Positions 11,006 to 21,372 of a DNA stretch of 64,000 nucleotides are shown here, piece by piece. Position numbers and translations under genes: made by a program. Below the pieces are notes generated by a model. That model was not told the DNA's origin. It worked only from the letters and a program-made list of their open reading frames with translations, and ran no database searches. The stretch covers positions 62,001 through 126,000 of the forward strand of contig NZ_SSBI01000011.1 of the NCBI RefSeq assembly GCF_004795015.1, read 5' to 3'. Origin of the DNA: Streptomyces sp. A1277 (lineage in GTDB: Bacteria; Actinomycetota; Actinomycetes; Streptomycetales; Streptomycetaceae). Positions within the stretch are counted from its first letter, which is position 1. Every line of letters starts with the position of its first letter.

Positions 11006-11042
11006 CGCTTTCGGGGGTTAAGCGATGTGCCGTGCCGTGGTG

Positions 11043-12938
<1,896 letters not shown>

Positions 12939-13047
12939 CGGTGCTCCTCGGGTGAGGTCCGGACATACGGGGTGGTCCGTGAACTGCTAACCCTGCGCCG
13001 CCCAGAGCCCGCGTTGTCATGGCAGGCTCACCGCAGTGTGCTCGGTG

Positions 13048-13089
13048 AGATTAGGAAGGTCTGGACCAATCGTCAAGAGGTCTGGACCA
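13048..13089 (-). promoter_or_regulatory. Chitinase promoter with paired 12-bp repeats (DasR/ChiR control region)
   Basis: On the minus strand two direct repeats TGGTCCAGACCT (13089-13078 and 13068-13057) frame a promoter: -35 TTGACG (13076-13071), 17-nt spacer, -10 TAATCT (13053-13048). The repeat is the one described in S. plicatus and S. lividans chitinase promoters, and TGGTCCAGACC also resembles the DasR-responsive element (core TGGTCTAGACCA). Expected behaviour: glucose repression and chitin induction. The second repeat lies between -35 and -10, so a protein bound there would block polymerase. Confidence 0.85.
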
Positions 13090-13118
13090 AAGATCGCCGT
13101 CCTGGTCGGAATAAACCC

Positions 13119-13769
13119 TCAAACGCCCAACTCCTGGGCCAGCACCGCCGCCTGAACCCGGCTCCGCAACTCCAGCTTCCCCAGCAACCGGCTGACGTGC
13201 GTCTTCGCCGTCGCCTCGGCCATGGACAGGCGCCCCGCGATCTCCGCGTTCGACAGCCCCTCGCCCAAGCACCCCAGCACCTCGCGCTCGCGCCGGGTGA
13301 GCGTCTCCAGCACCGCCCCGTCGGGCGCGTCCGCCTGCCGTACGGGCGGGGATCCGGCGAACTCCGCGATCAGCCGGCGCGTCACCGCCGGGGCGATCAG
13401 CCCCTCGCCGCGCGCCACCGTGCGCACCGCGTCGAGCAGCCCGCGCGCCTCGGTGTCCTTCAGCAGGAAGCCCGACGCCCCGGCCCGCAGCGCGCCGAAC
13501 ACATACGCGTCCAGGTCGAAGGTGGTCAGCACCAGCACGTCCGCCAGCCGCTCGTCCACCACCTGCCGGGTCGCCGACACCCCGTCGAGGCGCGGCATCT
13601 GGATGTCCATCAGCACCAGGTCGGGGCGCAGCTCGCGGGCCAGCCGCACCGCCTCCTCGCCGTCACCGGCCTCCCCGACGACCTCGATGTCCGGCGCACT
13701 GCCCAGGATGAGCACGAGCCCCGCCCGCACCGCCGCCTGGTCCTCCGCCACCACCACCCGGACCGTCAT
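13119..13769 (-). CDS. chiR: NarL/FixJ-type response regulator, probable chitinase regulator
   Basis: 216 residues. Receiver domain at 1-120 with the acidic pair E9-D10, the phosphoacceptor D55 in LVLMDIQMP, and K105 in GFLLKD; LuxR-type HTH at about 150-210 (LTRREREVLGCLGEGLSNAEIAGRLS by its parts LTRREREVL and SNAEIAGRL). Start: ATG 13769, overlapping the kinase stop as ATGA; the upstream frame would lie inside the kinase gene. The order kinase-regulator-chitinase on one strand is that of chiS-chiR-chiC in S. lividans, and the gene symbol rests on this order. It probably acts at the chitinase promoter just downstream. Confidence 0.8.
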   Translation of the reverse strand: MTVRVVVAEDQAAVRAGLVLILGSAPDIEVVGEAGDGEEAVRLARELRPDLVLMDIQMPRLDGVSATRQVVDERLADVLVLTTFDLDAYVFGALRAGASGFLLKDTEARGLLDAVRTVARGEGLIAPAVTRRLIAEFAGSPPVRQADAPDGAVLETLTRREREVLGCLGEGLSNAEIAGRLSMAEATAKTHVSRLLGKLELRSRVQAAVLAQELGV

Positions 13770-14971
13770 GACCTCACCCTGCCTTCCGTACCGTCCGGGA
13801 CGGGCAGCTGTGCCCGTACCCGCCACAACTCCGTACCGTCCCCGCCCGTAACCGGGCTCGCGTCGAACTTCCCGCCCAACAGCGCCACTCGCTCCCGCAT
13901 CCCCACCAGACCGGCTCCCGACCCCGGCGCGCGCGGTCCCCTCCGGTCCCCGAGCACGCTGCTCACCTCCACCGTCAGCAGCCGCTCCGCCTGCCCGAGG
14001 TGCACCGTGACCGGGCCCGGCGCCGCGTGCTTGAGCGCATTGGTCAAGGATTCCTGCACGATGCGGTACGCGGCCAGCTCGACCGGCGCCGGCGGCGGCT
14101 CCCGGTCCGCCCGGGTGTCCTCCAGGACGCAGGTCAGCCCGCTGGACGCCGCGCCCGCCCGGTTCTGCTCGATCAGCGCGTCCAGCGAGGCCAGTGTCGG
14201 GGAGCCGGCGGGCTCAGAGTCGGCCGATCCGGCGCGCAACAGCCCGATCAGACGGCGCATTTCGGCCAGACCCTCGACGCTGTTCTCACGGATCACCCCG
14301 AGGGCGTTGCGCGAGGTCTCCGGCTCGTCGATGGAGAGCGCGGCGGTGGAGTGGATGGCGATGGCGGACAGGTGGTTGGCGACCAAGTCGTGCAGCTCGC
14401 GCGCCATCCGGGCCCGCTCGGCGGTGACCGCCTGGGCGCGGTCCATCTCGGCGAGCAGAGCGGTCTGGTCGGCGCGCAGCCGGGCGGTCTCGGCGGCGTC
14501 GCGGTGGTTGCGCACGCTGACCCCGGTGAGGGCGGGGGCGAACACGACCAGGGCGGTGAGGATGCCGACGAGCAGCGCCTGGGCGTCGCGGAACCAGGCC
14601 AGGAAGCCGATCGTGACCCCGACGGTGATCAGGAACGTGGTCACCGGGATGCGGCGGGCGGCGGCCGGGGCGCCGTACAGGACGGCCGCGTACATGATGT
14701 CCGTGAACATCAGCACGGTCGCCAGGTTCCCGGGTGTGAACTGGTCGGCGACCAGCGCGAGGGTGCCGATGACCAGCGCGGTCCGCGGGGCGCTGCGGCG
14801 CAGCAGTTCGAGCCCCGCCATCATCGTGAGCGGGACGAGGGCGGTCCAGGTCGCGTCGAGCGGGCGGCCGTTCTGCATGCGCAGCCCGAGCAGCGACAGG
14901 ACCGCTCCGCCGAGGAGTCCGACGGCCGCGATCAGGACGTCGTGGCGGTGGGGGCGGGCCAGTGGGGGCAC
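13766..14971 (-). CDS. chiS: Sensor histidine kinase (HisKA_3 type), partner of the adjacent regulator
   Basis: A membrane sensor kinase. The N-terminal half holds several hydrophobic segments (DVLIAAVGLLGGAVLSLLGL, VLIGTLALVADQF, ILTALVVFAPALTGVS and others). The phosphorylated His is in ARMARELHDLVANHLS, and the ATPase end GSGAGLVGMRERVALLGG follows. The open frame extends to 15061, but GTG 14971 (PPLARPHRHD) lies nearest the first membrane helix; GTG 14986 is an alternative. Overlaps the regulator gene by 4 nt, so both are co-translated. The role in chitin sensing is inferred from the neighbouring chitinase. Confidence 0.78.
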   Translation of the reverse strand: MPPLARPHRHDVLIAAVGLLGGAVLSLLGLRMQNGRPLDATWTALVPLTMMAGLELLRRSAPRTALVIGTLALVADQFTPGNLATVLMFTDIMYAAVLYGAPAAARRIPVTTFLITVGVTIGFLAWFRDAQALLVGILTALVVFAPALTGVSVRNHRDAAETARLRADQTALLAEMDRAQAVTAERARMARELHDLVANHLSAIAIHSTAALSIDEPETSRNALGVIRENSVEGLAEMRRLIGLLRAGSADSEPAGSPTLASLDALIEQNRAGAASSGLTCVLEDTRADREPPPAPVELAAYRIVQESLTNALKHAAPGPVTVHLGQAERLLTVEVSSVLGDRRGPRAPGSGAGLVGMRERVALLGGKFDASPVTGGDGTELWRVRAQLPVPDGTEGRVRS

Positions 14972-15123
14972 CCGTCCATCCAACACGTCCGGCGCACGCG
15001 GGCACGTCGGCGCCAGGGGCGATCCGCGCGTACATCGAAGGATGCAGTCGGGTTTCGTCACCGGGGGCGATGATCCGGGCCCGGGCGGCGGCCAGGCTGG
15101 AGGGGAGTGAAAGGGAGCGGACC

Positions 15124-15678
15124 GTGATCGTCACACTGATCGTCGCCTGCGAGATCGCCTTCTGGGTGCTGCTGGCCGCCGGCCTGGCCCTGCGCTACGG
15201 GGCGCGCAGGCCGCGCCTGGGCGCCGCCGTGCTGCTGTGCGAGCCGGTGCTTGAGCTCGTCCTGCTCGCGGTCACCGCCGTCGACCTGAAGAACGGCGCG
15301 GCCCCCGACTGGAAGCACGGGCTCGCCGCCGTCTACATCGGCTTCACGGTGGGCCTCGGGCACTCGGCCATCAAGTGGGCCGACGCCCGGGTGGCCCACC
15401 GTTTCGCCGGCGGCCCGCCCCCGGTGAAACCGCCGAAGTACGGGGCGGCGCGGGCGGCGCGCGAGTGGAAGGTCGCGGCCCGCTGGACGGTCGCCGCGGT
15501 GACGGCACTGGCCCTGCTCCAGGCGGCGGTCCGGTACGTCGGGGGAGCCGGGGACGTGACATCGCTGCGGTCCTGGCAGCGCACGATGCTCCTGGTGATC
15601 GGGATCAACCTGGTGATCGCGGCGAGCTACACGGTGTTCCCGAAGCGGGAGCCCCACAAGGACCCGCCCGCGACGTGA
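15124..15678 (+). CDS. Conserved streptomycete integral membrane protein
   Basis: 184 residues with about five hydrophobic segments and a basic, proline-rich central loop (GGPPPVKPPKYG) followed by ARAAREWKVAARWT. Start: GTG 15124 with GGGAG 6 nt before it; the frame is open upstream but has no ribosome site. A segment of note is WKHGLAAVYIGFTVGLGHSAIKWAD, recognisable by GHSAIKWAD. I do not recognise a functional family. It is divergent from the sensor kinase gene and convergent with the adenosyltransferase gene. Confidence 0.7.
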   Translation: MIVTLIVACEIAFWVLLAAGLALRYGARRPRLGAAVLLCEPVLELVLLAVTAVDLKNGAAPDWKHGLAAVYIGFTVGLGHSAIKWADARVAHRFAGGPPPVKPPKYGAARAAREWKVAARWTVAAVTALALLQAAVRYVGGAGDVTSLRSWQRTMLLVIGINLVIAASYTVFPKREPHKDPPAT

Positions 15679-15699
15679 GCCCTCGCGGGCGGGGTGGGC

Positions 15700-16272
15700 T
15701 CAGCGCTCGCCGCCGGGGACCCACAGCACGTCGCCGACCTCCTTGTTCGCCACCCGGGCGAGGATGAACAGCAGGTCGGAGAGGCGGTTGAGGTAGGTGG
15801 CGGTGAGCGCGTTCATGACGTCGCCGTGCACCTCCATCGCGGCCCAGGTGGAGCGCTCGGCCCGGCGGACCACGGTGCACGCCTGGTGCAGCAGCGCCGC
15901 GCCCGGCGTACCGCCCGGAAGGATGAAGCTTCGGAGCTTCTCCACCTGCTCCAGGTAGTGGTCGCAGTCCTCCTCCAGCTTGTCGACGTAGCTCTGCTCG
16001 ACCCGCAGCGGCGGGTACTCCGGGTTCTCGGCCACCGGCGTCGAGAGGTCCGCGCCCACGTCGAACAGGTCGTTCTGCACGCGGACGAGGACCTTCACGA
16101 TGTCGTCGGACAGCTGCCCGAGGGCGATCGCGGTGCCGATGACCGCGTTGGCCTCGTTGGCGTCGGCGTAGGCGGAGATCCGCAGATCGGTCTTGGCGGT
16201 CCGGCTCATGTCACCGAGGGCGGTGGTGCCCTTGTCGCCGGTACGGGTGTAGATGCGCGTCAGATTGACCAT
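15700..16272 (-). CDS. Cob(I)yrinic acid a,c-diamide adenosyltransferase, PduO type
   Basis: Adenosylates corrinoid to make coenzyme B12 using ATP. 190 residues. The N-terminal ATP-binding loop is seen as IYTRTGDKGTTALGD, then the conserved RISAYADANEANAVIG; RAERSTWAAMEV and TYLNRLSDLLFILARVAN complete the PduO signature. It stands alone on the minus strand, 22 bp from the convergent membrane gene. In this window it is functionally tied to the B12-using isobutyryl-CoA mutase (51.3 kb) and to MeaB (35.5 kb), though not linked in an operon. Confidence 0.92.
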   Translation of the reverse strand: MVNLTRIYTRTGDKGTTALGDMSRTAKTDLRISAYADANEANAVIGTAIALGQLSDDIVKVLVRVQNDLFDVGADLSTPVAENPEYPPLRVEQSYVDKLEEDCDHYLEQVEKLRSFILPGGTPGAALLHQACTVVRRAERSTWAAMEVHGDVMNALTATYLNRLSDLLFILARVANKEVGDVLWVPGGER

Positions 16273-16390
16273 GCGGCCAGCCTAGTGCCGCTCCTTCCAG
16301 GCGAACCTTGGCTGCCGCAGCACACTAGTTAGGCGCCGGCTTTCTTAAAAATTGCAATGACTCCAAATATTCAGGAACCCCAGAGCGATC

Positions 16391-16402
16391 TACGATGGGT
16401 CC
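16391..16402 (+). promoter_or_regulatory. Probable leaderless promoter of the TetR gene
   Basis: A -10-like TACGAT at 16391-16396 is followed after 6 nt by the ATG of the TetR gene, and no Shine-Dalgarno sequence precedes that ATG. This spacing would start the transcript at the A of the ATG. No convincing -35 is seen 17-18 nt upstream. Confidence 0.45.
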
Positions 16403-17044
16403 ATGGCTGAGGGACTCAGGGAGCGCAAGAAGCGGCAGACCAGGCAGTACCTCTCGGACGTGGCCACCGGCCTGTTCCTGGAGCGGGGCTTCGACGCCGT
16501 CACGATCGCCGAGATCGCACAGGCGGCCGACGTCTCGGTCAACACGGTCTACAACTACTTCCCCGCCAAGGAGGACCTCTTCCTCGACCGCGGCGCGGGC
16601 GTGGTCGAGCGCCTCTCGCGTTACGTCAGGGGGCGGGACGCGGGCGAGTCCGCGGCCGACGCCGTCCTGCGGGAACTGCGCATCCAGGCCGAGAACGTCT
16701 CGCCCACCGTCGGGCTGATGGAGGGGTACGCCCGCTTCATGCGGGTCATCGAGGGCGCCGACGGCCTCAAGGCCCGCCTGTGGCTCATCCAGCAGGAGGC
16801 CCAGCAGCACCTGGAGGCGACCCTCCTGGAGGTGTCCGGCGCCGCGCCCGGGGACCGGACGCCGGTCCTGGTGGCCGGTCAGCTCTCCTGGGTCCACAGC
16901 ACGCTCATGGCCTACGTCGGCGGCGAGATGGTCGCCGGGCGCAAGGCCGCCGAAGTCTCCCGGGACGCCCTCGTCCTGCTGGACGACATCGAGGACCTGC
17001 TGGGCGAAAAGGTGCTCAACTACGCCCGCCGCACCGCCGAATGA
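16403..17044 (+). CDS. TetR/AcrR-family transcriptional regulator
   Basis: 213 residues. N-terminal HTH: RKKRQTRQYLSDVATGLFLERGFDAVTIAEIAQAADVSVNTVYNYFPAKEDLF, recognised by FLERGFDAVTIAEIA and VSVNTVYNYFPAKEDLF. The C-terminal ligand domain (about 60-213) is not assignable to a ligand. The transcript appears leaderless. The next gene, 3-hydroxybutyryl-CoA dehydrogenase, starts 131 bp downstream on the same strand, so that gene or itself is a possible target. An ATTGCAAT palindrome lies at 16351-16358 upstream. Confidence 0.9.
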   Translation: MAEGLRERKKRQTRQYLSDVATGLFLERGFDAVTIAEIAQAADVSVNTVYNYFPAKEDLFLDRGAGVVERLSRYVRGRDAGESAADAVLRELRIQAENVSPTVGLMEGYARFMRVIEGADGLKARLWLIQQEAQQHLEATLLEVSGAAPGDRTPVLVAGQLSWVHSTLMAYVGGEMVAGRKAAEVSRDALVLLDDIEDLLGEKVLNYARRTAE

Positions 17045-17175
17045 CACCTCCCGGTGTGATGTCCGTCATTTGAGACGTGACGCGCATCTCTTCGCCGCCC
17101 CAGCGCCCGCCACGGGTACTAACCTCCGCCGGAGGGCATGGACCAGAACCATTGACAAGACACAGGGGTGCCAAC

Positions 17176-18024
17176 GTGGCCAGGAAGCTCGCCGTCATCG
17201 GAGCCGGACTCATGGGGTCCGGCATCGCGCAGGTCTCCGCCCAGGCGGGCTGGGACGTCGTCCTGCGTGACGTCACCGACGAGGCACTGACCCGCGGCCG
17301 CGACGGCATCAAGACCTCCTACGACAAGTTCGTCGCCAAGGGCAAGCTGGACGCGGCCGACGCCGAGGCCGCACTCGGCCGGATCACCACGACCACCGAC
17401 CTGGACGCCGTCGCCGACGCGGACATCGTCGTGGAGGCCGTCTTCGAGAAGCTGGAGGTGAAGCACGAGATCTTCCGGACCCTCGACAAGATCGTCCGGG
17501 ACGACGCCGTGCTCGCCTCCAACACCTCCGCCATCCCGATCACCAAGATCGCGGCCGTGACGGAGCGCCCGGAGCGTGTCGTCGGCGTCCACTTCTTCTC
17601 GCCGGTCCCGATGATGCAGCTCTGCGAACTCGTACGCGGCTACAAGACCAGCGACGAAACCCTCGCCACCGCGCGGGAGTTCGCCGAGTCCGTCGGCAAG
17701 ACCTGCATCGTCGTCAACCGCGACGTGGCCGGCTTCGTCACCACCCGGCTGATCTCGGCGCTCGTGGTCGAGGCCGCCAAGCTCTACGAGTCGGGCGTCG
17801 CCACCGCCGAGGACATCGACACCGCCTGCAAGCTCGGTTTCGGCCACGCCATGGGCCCCCTCGCGACCGCCGACCTCACCGGCGTCGACATCCTGCTGCA
17901 CGCCACGAGCAACATTTACACCGAGTCCCAGGACGAGAAGTTCGCCGCCCCGGAGCTGATGCGCCGGATGGTCGATGCAGGTGACATCGGGCGCAAGAGC
18001 GGGCAGGGCTTCTACACCTACTGA
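17176..18024 (+). CDS. 3-hydroxybutyryl-CoA dehydrogenase
   Basis: Reduces acetoacetyl-CoA or oxidises 3-hydroxyacyl-CoA with NAD(P)(H). 282 residues: Rossmann motif VIGAGLMGSGIAQ at 7-19, the SNTSAIPIT loop at 115-123, the catalytic His-Glu pair H139 (GVHFFSPVPMM) and E151 (CELVRG), and the dimer domain with GYKTSDETL and NRDVAGFVTTRL. Start: GTG 17176, since upstream codons give non-conserved sequence. In Streptomyces this enzyme feeds butyrate and ethylmalonyl-CoA routes, which fits the thiolase and isobutyryl-CoA mutase genes further along. Confidence 0.93.
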   Translation: MARKLAVIGAGLMGSGIAQVSAQAGWDVVLRDVTDEALTRGRDGIKTSYDKFVAKGKLDAADAEAALGRITTTTDLDAVADADIVVEAVFEKLEVKHEIFRTLDKIVRDDAVLASNTSAIPITKIAAVTERPERVVGVHFFSPVPMMQLCELVRGYKTSDETLATAREFAESVGKTCIVVNRDVAGFVTTRLISALVVEAAKLYESGVATAEDIDTACKLGFGHAMGPLATADLTGVDILLHATSNIYTESQDEKFAAPELMRRMVDAGDIGRKSGQGFYTY

Positions 18025-18261
18025 TCATTTTCGGTCCGGTTCGCCTGATCTGCCGTCAATCAGGCCGGGTGCCCGTCGGGGTACGCCGGCCGCGGCCGAC
18101 TCGGCCACCGGGTTCCGCGGCCGTCCCACATCACTCCTCGGAGTGAATTCGGTATCGGTTCGCTTACAGACGGCAACTACCCTGTCGCTGCCGCAGTCAG
18201 TTGGGGCAGAGACAGTTTCGGACAGACGGACCGGGCCACGGAGCATTCCAGGGGAGCGCAT

Positions 18262-18585
18262 ATGCACATCAGGGGCGACCACGCCGAGCTGGTCGTCGGG
18301 GGCCGCCTCGACGTCCGAAGCGCGGCGGACGCCCGTACGGTCCTGCACTCGGCCCTCGACGACGGCGTCGGAGATCTGGTGCTCGACCTGACCGAGCTGG
18401 ATTCGTGGGACGCCACCGGACTCGGCGTCATCATGGGCGCACACCGCAGGGCCGGACGCGCCGGACGGCGCCTCGTGCTGCGCGGCGTACCCCCGCAGAT
18501 GCAACGCCTCCTGGTGGCCACCCGGCTGCACCGCATCCTCGCCATCGAGGGCGGGATCGCCGCGGAGTCGCTGCCGCGCGTCTGA
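18262..18585 (+). CDS. STAS-domain protein, anti-anti-sigma factor-like
   Basis: 107 residues, a single STAS domain. The phospho-switch segment reads LDSWDATGLGVIMGAH, where the Thr takes the place of the Ser/Thr phosphorylated in SpoIIAA/BldG-type antagonists (DS(S/T)GL), so it is probably functional as a switch. It could release a sigma factor from an RsbW-like kinase; no such kinase is next to it. The next gene is a large NTPase 252 bp downstream; a link is possible but unproven. Confidence 0.85.
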   Translation: MHIRGDHAELVVGGRLDVRSAADARTVLHSALDDGVGDLVLDLTELDSWDATGLGVIMGAHRRAGRAGRRLVLRGVPPQMQRLLVATRLHRILAIEGGIAAESLPRV

Positions 18586-18837
18586 GCCCGCCCGGCCGGG
18601 GACGCCCCGTGGCCCCGGACGGACCCTCGGTGACCGTACGGGCCGAAGGCGCACAATCCTCACGAGACCGTGACCTGTGGGGCGGCGAGCCACCCCGGCC
18701 GTTCGTAGATACTGTGCGCAGGTTTAGGGTTCGGCCGTCTGCCGATTGACGGACCCACCCGGCGGACACCGGACCGTGAGCGGACGTGCGTGGCCGGGAG
18801 GGGCAACCGTGCTCGACGCGTCTTGGGGGCTTTGGCG

Positions 18838-21312
18838 ATGGACCCGATACACCGGGGGCCGGAAGAGTTCGGCCACGACAGCGACGGCTTCGCCGAGGAG
18901 GCCGGCCGGCGCCGCCCCTCCCGCGATCCGCTGACTCCCGATTTCGGTCAGCAAACGCCACACCAGGCCCGCGTCGTCACGCTCGTCGCCGGCGACCTGC
19001 TCCTCACCGTCAACCCCGTCGACGGCAGCGAGGTCGAGCTGTGCCCGCCCGGCGAGCAGCCCGCCGCCCCCGTCCGCCGCACCCCCGCCGAGCGCGCGGA
19101 CCGCGCCCGCGCCGCCGCGCCCCCCGTGCCGCCCGGCCCGCCCCTCCTCCAGCTGCCCCTGCTGCGGCGCGAGGACGAGCGCGAACGGCTGAGCCGGCTG
19201 CTCGCCCGCGGCCGCTCGGTCCGGCTCACCGGCCCCGCGGGCTCCGGCCGCACCGCCCTGCTCGACGCCGTCGCCGCCGACTGCGCCGAACTCGCGCCCG
19301 ACGGGGTCGTCCGCCTCAACGGCCACAAGCGCACCGTCACCGACCTGCTGTACGGACTCTTCGACGCCGTCCACGACGCCCCCCTGCACCGGCCCGACCG
19401 CCCCCTGCTCCTGGAGAAGCTGCGCTCCACCGGAGCCGTCGTCGTCCTGGACGACCTGGAGTTCGGCGGCGCGGCCCTGGACGAACTGCGCGACGCCACC
19501 CCCGAGTGCGCCTACCTGCTCGCCGCCACGCCCGACGTGCCCGCGCCCGGCGCCGACTCCCACCTCGAAGAGGTCTTCCTCACCGGCCTCGACCGCGCCA
19601 CCTCCATCGACCTGCTGGAACGGGTCGTCGAGCGGCCGCTCACCGAGGAGGAGGCCAACTGGGCCGGAGACCTCTGGTTCGAGTCCGAGGGCCTGCCCCT
19701 GCGCTTCGTCCAGGCCGGCGCCCTGCTGCGCCAGCGCGACCAGCTGCGCACCGACCCCACCGCGTACGACGAGTACGGCTACCTGGAGAACCGGCCCGCC
19801 GACGCGCCCCCGGCCCCCGAGGACGCCGCAGACGGGGACGCCGCGACACCGCTGCCCAGCCTCGGCGAGGGCGCGGCGCCCGCCGCCCTGCTCGCCTCCC
19901 GGCTGAGCGGCGCCGCCCGCGACACGCTCCGCTTCGCGGTGGCGCTCGGCGGCGAGGTGCCGCACCAGGCCCACCTGCCGGCGCTCGTCGGGGACACCCA
20001 CGCGGACGCCGCGCTGGGCGAGCTGGCCGGCTGCGGCCTGCTCTCCCCGGCCGGCTCCCGCTACCGGCTGGCCGCCGGCGTGCTCGCCCAGCTGACGGCC
20101 GCCGGATACGACGACGACGCCGCCGACCGGGCCCGCACGGCCGCCCAGCACTACGCCTGGTGGGCCGGCCACCCCTCGGTCACCCCGGCCCGGGCCGCCG
20201 CCGAGGCCGACGCGATCGTCGCGGCCATGACCCAGCTGGTGCCGGGCGAGGAGGCGGGGCAGACCAGCGCCGCCGTGCTCCTGGCCCGCAGCGCCGCCCC
20301 CGCCTTCGCGGCCGGGCTGCACTGGGGCGCCTGGGAGCGGGCCCTGCGGATCGGCCAGGAGGCCGGCCGGCTCGCCGGGGAGGTCGCGGAAGAGGCTTAC
20401 TTCCACCACGAGTTGGGCGTCCTCGCGCTCTGCACCGGAAATCCCGACCGGGCCAGGGCCGAGCTGGAGACCTCCATCAGCATGCGCGGGGCGCTCGCCG
20501 ACAAGAGCGGCGCGGTGGCCGGCCGGCGGGCGCTCGCCCTGGTGGAGGACCGCACCGGGGGCCCGGCCGCGAGTGTTCCGCCCCTGGGCGACGAGACACC
20601 GTCCGGGCCGTTCGAGGCGTCCCCGCCGCCGGGTGTGCCCGCCGCCCTGCCGGTGTCGATGCAGCGCGCGTTCGACGACACGGCGGTGGTGCCCAGGCAG
20701 GAGGCACCCCCGGCCGGCAAGGCCCCCGAGCGGGGCGGCCCGCTGGCGCTCCTGGGCGGGGCCCGGCGCAACCTGGTCGCGGCGGGCGCGGGCGTGCTGC
20801 TGGCCGGGGTCCTCGGCACGGTGGTGACGCTCGGGCTGACGTCGAGCAGTGACCCGCAGGGTGACCCCGGCGCCTCGACCGAGCAGTCGGTGACCGGGGA
20901 CGACGGCATCACGGACGACGGCACCACGGCCGACGAGCCGGCGGACGGGACGACCCCGCCGGTGAGGGAGTCGGGCTCCGCGTCCACGTCGGCGACGCCC
21001 GGGCCCTCGGACAGCGGGTCGGCGCCGGCGGGCGCGGTGTCGCCTTCGGCGACGTCTTCGGCGGTGGAGACGCCGTCGTCTCCGGATGCGCCGTCGTCGC
21101 CTTCGGCGACGGAGTCGTCCGGGGTGCCGTCCGGGACGACGAAGCCGACGCCCACGAAGTCGGCCACGGCGTCGAGCAGTCCGGGGCCCTCGGAGTCGGA
21201 GTCGGGGTCCCCGAGCCCCACGGAGACGGAGGAGGAGCCGACGCCGCCGGAGTCGCCCGACTCGGCGAGCGGGCCCTCCGGCGGGCTGAGCGAGAGTCCG
21301 TCGGTGCTCTAG
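18838..21312 (+). CDS. Large P-loop NTPase with C-terminal membrane anchor and Ser/Thr/Pro-rich tail
   Basis: 824 residues. A Pro/Ala-rich N-terminus precedes an ATPase region with Walker A GPAGSGRT (in RLTGPAGSGRTALLDAV) and a probable Walker B VVVLDDLEF, then a helical region resembling STAND/LuxR-type AAA regulators, without a DNA-binding domain. One membrane helix (NLVAAGAGVLLAGVLGTVVTLGL) is followed by about 165 residues of Ser/Thr/Pro/Asp/Glu that would be outside the cell. Start: ATG 18838 with a G-run 9 nt before it; GTG 18790 is an alternative. Known only as ATP/GTP-binding protein in relatives. Function unknown. Confidence 0.85.
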   Translation: MDPIHRGPEEFGHDSDGFAEEAGRRRPSRDPLTPDFGQQTPHQARVVTLVAGDLLLTVNPVDGSEVELCPPGEQPAAPVRRTPAERADRARAAAPPVPPGPPLLQLPLLRREDERERLSRLLARGRSVRLTGPAGSGRTALLDAVAADCAELAPDGVVRLNGHKRTVTDLLYGLFDAVHDAPLHRPDRPLLLEKLRSTGAVVVLDDLEFGGAALDELRDATPECAYLLAATPDVPAPGADSHLEEVFLTGLDRATSIDLLERVVERPLTEEEANWAGDLWFESEGLPLRFVQAGALLRQRDQLRTDPTAYDEYGYLENRPADAPPAPEDAADGDAATPLPSLGEGAAPAALLASRLSGAARDTLRFAVALGGEVPHQAHLPALVGDTHADAALGELAGCGLLSPAGSRYRLAAGVLAQLTAAGYDDDAADRARTAAQHYAWWAGHPSVTPARAAAEADAIVAAMTQLVPGEEAGQTSAAVLLARSAAPAFAAGLHWGAWERALRIGQEAGRLAGEVAEEAYFHHELGVLALCTGNPDRARAELETSISMRGALADKSGAVAGRRALALVEDRTGGPAASVPPLGDETPSGPFEASPPPGVPAALPVSMQRAFDDTAVVPRQEAPPAGKAPERGGPLALLGGARRNLVAAGAGVLLAGVLGTVVTLGLTSSSDPQGDPGASTEQSVTGDDGITDDGTTADEPADGTTPPVRESGSASTSATPGPSDSGSAPAGAVSPSATSSAVETPSSPDAPSSPSATESSGVPSGTTKPTPTKSATASSSPGPSESESGSPSPTETEEEPTPPESPDSASGPSGGLSESPSVL

Positions 21313-21346
21313 CCGGTGCGGGTGCGTTCCGGCTGAGGTCTTGTCC

Positions 21347-21367
21347 TCAATCGCCGGACGGGCTTGA
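21347..21367. repeat. Short dispersed streptomycete intergenic repeat
   Basis: TCAATCGCCGGACGGGCTTG(A) between two convergent genes. This CGCCGGACGGGC motif with flanking TCAA/TTGA is a familiar short repeat found between many Streptomyces genes. It can form a weak hairpin and may act as the shared terminator of the NTPase and nucS genes. Its frequency here is from memory and was not counted. Confidence 0.5.
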
Positions 21368-21372
21368 TGGGC

